From NCBI GenBank assembly GCA_029959325.1, contig JASCPF010000002.1, positions 62,001 to 126,000 of the forward strand: 64,000 nt of DNA, read 5' to 3'. The DNA comes from Microbacteriaceae bacterium PS02068. Its GTDB lineage: Bacteria; Actinomycetota; Actinomycetes; Actinomycetales; Microbacteriaceae. The notes beneath the pieces were generated by a model. The model was not told the DNA's origin. It was given only the letters and a program-made list of their open reading frames with translations, and did no database searches. Made by a program: the position numbers and the translations under genes. Shown here piece by piece: positions 60,809 to 64,000 of this stretch; position 1 is the first letter of the stretch; every line of letters starts with the position of its first letter.

Positions 60809-62400
60809 GCGCTCGACCGGCCGCTCTGCCGGTGTGGGGGGCGACGCTCGCGGCGGCCGCCGGCGGATTGATCCTCACGCTCGCGTTTCCCGCCACCGCG
60901 TGGTGGCCGGCCGTGTTCGTGGCGGTGCCGCTCGCGCTCGTGAGCCTGATCGGGCGGCGGGTCTGGGGCGCGGTGCTGGTCGGATTCGTGTTCGGGGCGG
61001 CCTTGTTCTTCGTGAACCTCTGGTTCACGGCGCGCTACCTGGGCCCCGTGCCCTGGATCGCGCTCTCGGTGCTCGAGTCGCTGCTGACGGCCGTGATGGC
61101 GGTGCCGATCGCGCTCGCCTATCGGTGGATGCCACGGCTGAGCCCGCGGCGATGGGTGCGCCTGGTCGCGCTGCCGGCGCTCGTGGCCGGGCTGTGGGTC
61201 TCGCGCGAAGAGCTGCTCGGCACCTTCCCCTACGGCGGGTTCCCCTGGGCGCGCGTCGCCGTCACCCAGGCGAACTCGCCGCTCGCTGAGGTCGCCTCGT
61301 GGACGGGCATGAGCGGCCTGTCGTTCCTGATCGTCTTCGCGTGTGCGGCCGCCATCGAGGCCGTCCGCGAGCGGCGGCTCGCCGATCTGCGTACGCTCTT
61401 GCCCGCGGTGCTGACGGTGGTGGTCATGGTCGTGCTGCCGCAGTTCCCGACCGCCGACGACGGAACGATCCGCGTGGGCGCCGTGCAGGGGAACGGCCCC
61501 GCCGGATACTTCGACACCCGCGGACCGCTCGACGTGTTCCGCGCTCAGCTGGCGGCGACCGCGCCGATCGAAGGCGACGACCTCGACGTCGTTCTGTGGC
61601 CGGAGGGCGGAGTCGATGCCGATCCGACCCAGAACGCGTCGGTCGCGAAGGCGCTCGACGCACTGTCCGAGCGCACGGGCGCGCCGCTGCTCGTCAGCGC
61701 CGCCACCCAGCGCGGCGACCGGTACTTCAACTCGTCGCTCCTCTGGCAGGCAGGCGCCGACAATCCCGTGGCAACGTACGACAAGAGGCATCCCGTGCCC
61801 TTCGGCGAGTACGTGCCCGATCGCGCCTTCTGGCGACAGTTCGCCCCCGACCTGATCGACCTGATCGGGCGCGAGTACACGCCCGGCACGGCCGTTCCGT
61901 TCGTCGACATCAACGGCGTCGGCGTCGGGCTCGCGATCTGCTTCGACGTGATCTACGACGATGTGATCCGCGATGGGGCGGCGGCAGGCGCCGAGGTCTT
62001 CATGTTCCAGACGAACAACGCCGACTTCCGCGGCACCGACGAGAACCTGCAGCAGCTGGCCTTCGCCCGCATGCGCGCCATCGAGTCGGGGCGGGCTGTC
62101 GTAAACCTCTCGACCGTGGGCACGAGCCAGGTGATCGCCCCCGACGGGCAGACGATCGATGCGCTGCCGGCCGACGAGCCGGGTGCCATGGTCACGGACG
62201 TACCGCTGCGCACGGGGCTCACCCCCGCGATGATCATCGGGCAGTGGCTGCAGGCGGTGCTCGGGTGGGGGAGCGTGCTGGTGCTGATCGGTGTGGGCAT
62301 CGCCGCTCGGCGCGGCCGAGAGCGCACCGCGGGCACGACGAAGACGTCGGTTCCCGATCAGGATCAGGAACCGACGTCAGGGGGGTCGTCGACGCGCTAG
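60805..62400 (+). CDS. lnt: apolipoprotein N-acyltransferase
   Basis: A 531-residue membrane enzyme adding the third acyl chain to lipoproteins. N-terminal spans, then a nitrilase-like domain whose catalytic triad is visible as VVLWPEGGVDADPT (Glu), TYDKRHPVPFGEYVP (Lys) and GLAICFDVIYDDVI (Cys). The C-terminal span is followed by a polar tail. GTG start overlaps the helY stop. It would act on the lipoproteins of this window, including the siderophore-binding protein. In M. tuberculosis an Lnt/Ppm1 gene is next to rbpA. Confidence 0.93.
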   Translation: MSARPAALPVWGATLAAAAGGLILTLAFPATAWWPAVFVAVPLALVSLIGRRVWGAVLVGFVFGAALFFVNLWFTARYLGPVPWIALSVLESLLTAVMAVPIALAYRWMPRLSPRRWVRLVALPALVAGLWVSREELLGTFPYGGFPWARVAVTQANSPLAEVASWTGMSGLSFLIVFACAAAIEAVRERRLADLRTLLPAVLTVVVMVVLPQFPTADDGTIRVGAVQGNGPAGYFDTRGPLDVFRAQLAATAPIEGDDLDVVLWPEGGVDADPTQNASVAKALDALSERTGAPLLVSAATQRGDRYFNSSLLWQAGADNPVATYDKRHPVPFGEYVPDRAFWRQFAPDLIDLIGREYTPGTAVPFVDINGVGVGLAICFDVIYDDVIRDGAAAGAEVFMFQTNNADFRGTDENLQQLAFARMRAIESGRAVVNLSTVGTSQVIAPDGQTIDALPADEPGAMVTDVPLRTGLTPAMIIGQWLQAVLGWGSVLVLIGVGIAARRGRERTAGTTKTSVPDQDQEPTSGGSSTR

Positions 62401-62407
62401 TGCGGAC

Positions 62408-62782
62408 TCAGGCGGTGAGTCGGGCCTCGTCGCCGGCACCGCGTCGGGCGCGCAGCAGGGCGAGACGTTCTTCGAGCAGCTCTTCGAGCTCGGGGACACT
62501 GCGACGCTCGAGCAACATGTCCCAGTGGGTGCGCGCGACCTTGTCGCCCGAGTGGTCGACCTCGACCACCGTGTCACCGTCGCGCCGTACGGCCTCCGCG
62601 CCGCAGGTGCGGCACTCCCAGGCTTCGGGGAGTTCGGCATCGGCCGCGAACGTCATGGTGGTGTCGCGTCCGCACTGCGTGCAGACGTACGTGTGGTTGG
62701 CGCGCTCGTGGAACACGACGCCCTCTTCGCTCTGTAGGCTCGAGGCGCCGAGTCGGATGCCGCGCAGGCTGCGATCTGCCAT
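62408..62782 (-). CDS. rbpA: RNA polymerase-binding protein RbpA
   Basis: Actinobacterial transcription factor of 124 residues that stabilises sigma-A holoenzyme at promoters. N-terminal tail (MADRSLRGIRLGASSLQSEE), zinc core with CTQC and CRTC, and the C-terminal sigma-interacting helix THWDMLLERRSVPELEELLE. ATG 62782 is preceded by GAGAGGA and a TATACC box near 62808. Converges with lnt, seven bases apart. Confidence 0.95.
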   Translation of the reverse strand: MADRSLRGIRLGASSLQSEEGVVFHERANHTYVCTQCGRDTTMTFAADAELPEAWECRTCGAEAVRRDGDTVVEVDHSGDKVARTHWDMLLERRSVPELEELLEERLALLRARRGAGDEARLTA

Positions 62783-62881
62783 TGTGTGGTCCTCTCGTCT
62801 CTTCAGGTATAACGCTCTCACCTGTGCGCATCATCCGAACAGGTGGCGCATTCGCGCCTTTCACAGCCGATGCTCAGGGCG

Positions 62882-63697
62882 CTATGCCGTGTATCTCCGG
62901 GCGGCCCGCAGCGCGAGATCGGCGCGGTCTGTGACGAGGCCGTCGACACCCAGGCCGAGCAGGCGATTCATGTCGGATTCGTCGTTGACGGTCCAGACGT
63001 GCACCTCGACGCCGGCGCCGTGCGCCAGATCGAGGAGGCGCGGTGTCACGACAGAACTCGTGCCGAGGCGCTCGGGCACCTGAAGGGCGTCGATCCCGCG
63101 CAAGGCGCGACGAGCGAGCGCACCCGAGCGCGCCGCGGCGGCGGCGAGGACGCGTGCGACCGTGGCACGGCCGGCCGATGTCGCGGGTCGCCCACCCGCC
63201 GATTCCGCCGCGGCGAGCGCCGCCCGGCGGCGACCGTCGGAGAAGCTCGTGAGCAGCACGCGGTCGGCATGGCGGGCCACGACGTGGCCGAGCGGCACCG
63301 CGGCATCCGCCGCTTTCACGTCGAAGTTGAACCGCAGCGTGGGGAACGCCTCCAGCGCCTCGGCCGCCGTCACCAGCCCGCCCCGGTCGGCCATGATCGA
63401 GACCAGCTCGCCGTGGCGCACCTGTGACACCGCGCGCGGATCGCCCGTCACGCGCGACAGATTGTCGTCGTGGAACAGCACGACCACACCGTCGGCCGTG
63501 CGATGGCAGTCCGACTCGACGTACGCGGCGCCGGCCGCATGCGCGGCGGCGAATGCCGCGAGCGTGTTCTCGACGATCCCCTCAGAGCCGGGAGGTACGA
63601 ACCCGCGATGGGCGAGCACCCTCGGCGCGTTCTCGCCGAGGAACCACGGGTGGGTCACGGACGCGTCACGGGGCGAGAGGCTCGTCCGGTGCGGCAT
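62882..63697 (-). CDS. glycerophosphodiester phosphodiesterase
   Basis: GDPD-family TIM-barrel enzyme of about 271 residues, releasing glycerol-3-phosphate from lipid headgroups. Motifs VLAHRGFVPPGSEGIVENTL, ESDCHRTADGVVVLFHDDNL (metal and acid-base) and VEVHVWTVNDESDMNRLLGL. The start is uncertain: ATG 63697 overlaps the upstream SPFH gene by 32 bases; GTG 63658 is seven bases past that gene's stop but lacks a Shine-Dalgarno. No signal peptide. Confidence 0.88.
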   Translation of the reverse strand: MPHRTSLSPRDASVTHPWFLGENAPRVLAHRGFVPPGSEGIVENTLAAFAAAHAAGAAYVESDCHRTADGVVVLFHDDNLSRVTGDPRAVSQVRHGELVSIMADRGGLVTAAEALEAFPTLRFNFDVKAADAAVPLGHVVARHADRVLLTSFSDGRRRAALAAAESAGGRPATSAGRATVARVLAAAAARSGALARRALRGIDALQVPERLGTSSVVTPRLLDLAHGAGVEVHVWTVNDESDMNRLLGLGVDGLVTDRADLALRAARRYTA

Positions 63698-64000
63698 CCC
63701 GTCGCAGCGCACCCCTTGCGGCGTCCTCTGCAGGCGCGGCTGCTGCGGCAGCCGTCGCCCCCGCAGCGGCACCGGCACCCGAGGCGAACGCTGCTCCGAT
63801 GCCCTTCATCGCCTCGGTGAACTCGCTCGGGATGATCCACATCTTGTTCGAGGCACCCGCACTGATCTTGGGCAGCGTCTGCAGGTATTGGTAAGCGAGC
63901 AGCTTGTCGTCGGGACGCCCGGCGTGGATCGCGTCGAACACGTTCTGGATCGCGGCTGCCTCGCCCTCGGCGCGTAGGATCGCGGCTTGCTTGTCACCTT
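63666..64000 (-). CDS. SPFH/band 7 (stomatin-like) protein, C-terminal part
   Basis: Only the last 111 codons are inside the window; the gene continues past the right edge. The visible part begins KGDKQAAILRAEGEAAAIQN, the coiled-coil of the QmcA/HflK-like family, then LLAYQYLQTLPKISAGASNK and IIPSEFTEAMKGIGAAF. The tail is an Ala/Gly-rich stretch. These membrane proteins form microdomain scaffolds. An rbpA-GDPD-SPFH order is common in Actinobacteria. Confidence 0.85.
   Translation of the reverse strand, partial: GDKQAAILRAEGEAAAIQNVFDAIHAGRPDDKLLAYQYLQTLPKISAGASNKMWIIPSEFTEAMKGIGAAFASGAGAAAGATAAAAAAPAEDAARGALRRDAAPDEPLAP

Overview
The window is a gene-dense, very GC-rich stretch of chromosome from an actinobacterium, most likely a Microbacterium or close relative (family Microbacteriaceae). 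Pointers are RbpA, PafB/PafC, a HelY-type helicase, a DtxR/IdeR iron box, cysteine-free L31, DUF3099 and DUF4190 proteins, heavy GTG start use and many TANNNT-N6-8-start (leaderless) promoters. No phage, conjugative element, CRISPR array or large secondary-metabolite cluster was seen. No gap between genes exceeds 300 bases.

Layout. 1-5.6 kb: transketolase (cut by the window edge) divergent from heme O synthase (ctaB), a DUF559 nuclease-like gene bracketed by two REP-like palindromes, a small membrane protein and heme A synthase (ctaA). 5.8-10 kb: Fe-S assembly operon sufB-sufD-Rieske ferredoxin-sufC-sufT, without sufR, sufS or sufU, followed by a PatB-type C-S lyase and an MFS exporter. 12.6-17.5 kb: siderophore uptake operon (siderophore-interacting reductase, two permeases, ATPase, lipoprotein) behind a DtxR/IdeR operator. 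17.7-20.9 kb: a TetR-MFS-M20 amidohydrolase cassette between two diverged copies of one terminator; the MFS gene is frameshifted in a G7 tract. 21-31 kb: ABC-F ATPase, SURF1 cluster, FabG, SerB, divergent glgC/glgA, an ABC ATPase, L31 with a structured leader, and a DnaQ-like exonuclease. 31-35.3 kb: a decayed toxin-antitoxin pair, a lipoprotein, an alpha/beta hydrolase, a CGNR regulator, an EamA transporter and an Lrp/AsnC regulator. 35.5-42.3 kb: 2-oxoacid dehydrogenase E1alpha/E1beta/E2, then a TetR regulator divergent from acyl-CoA dehydrogenase, MaoC hydratase and CoA-ester lyase, which together look like a branched-chain amino acid/acyl-CoA catabolic unit. 42.3-51.5 kb: phosphatase, sirtuin, TrmH methyltransferase, SGNH hydrolase, SF2 helicase, ferritin-VIT1 protein, tRNA-Leu(GAG), M20 peptidase and UppP. 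51.5-64 kb: PAC2, HAD, TrmI, FKBP lipoprotein, PafB, PafC, TatA, TatC, HelY, Lnt, RbpA, GDPD and SPFH. This last block is the flank of the actinobacterial proteasome locus with the proteasome and pupylation genes missing.

Three features run through the whole window. The word GGATGC/GCATCC is strongly over-represented in both coding orientations. REP-like repeats recur in the gaps. Many first genes seem to start at or next to the transcription start. The best candidates for something undescribed are the four-copy ABB'A' palindromes, one pair of which brackets the DUF559 gene, and the GGATGC word.
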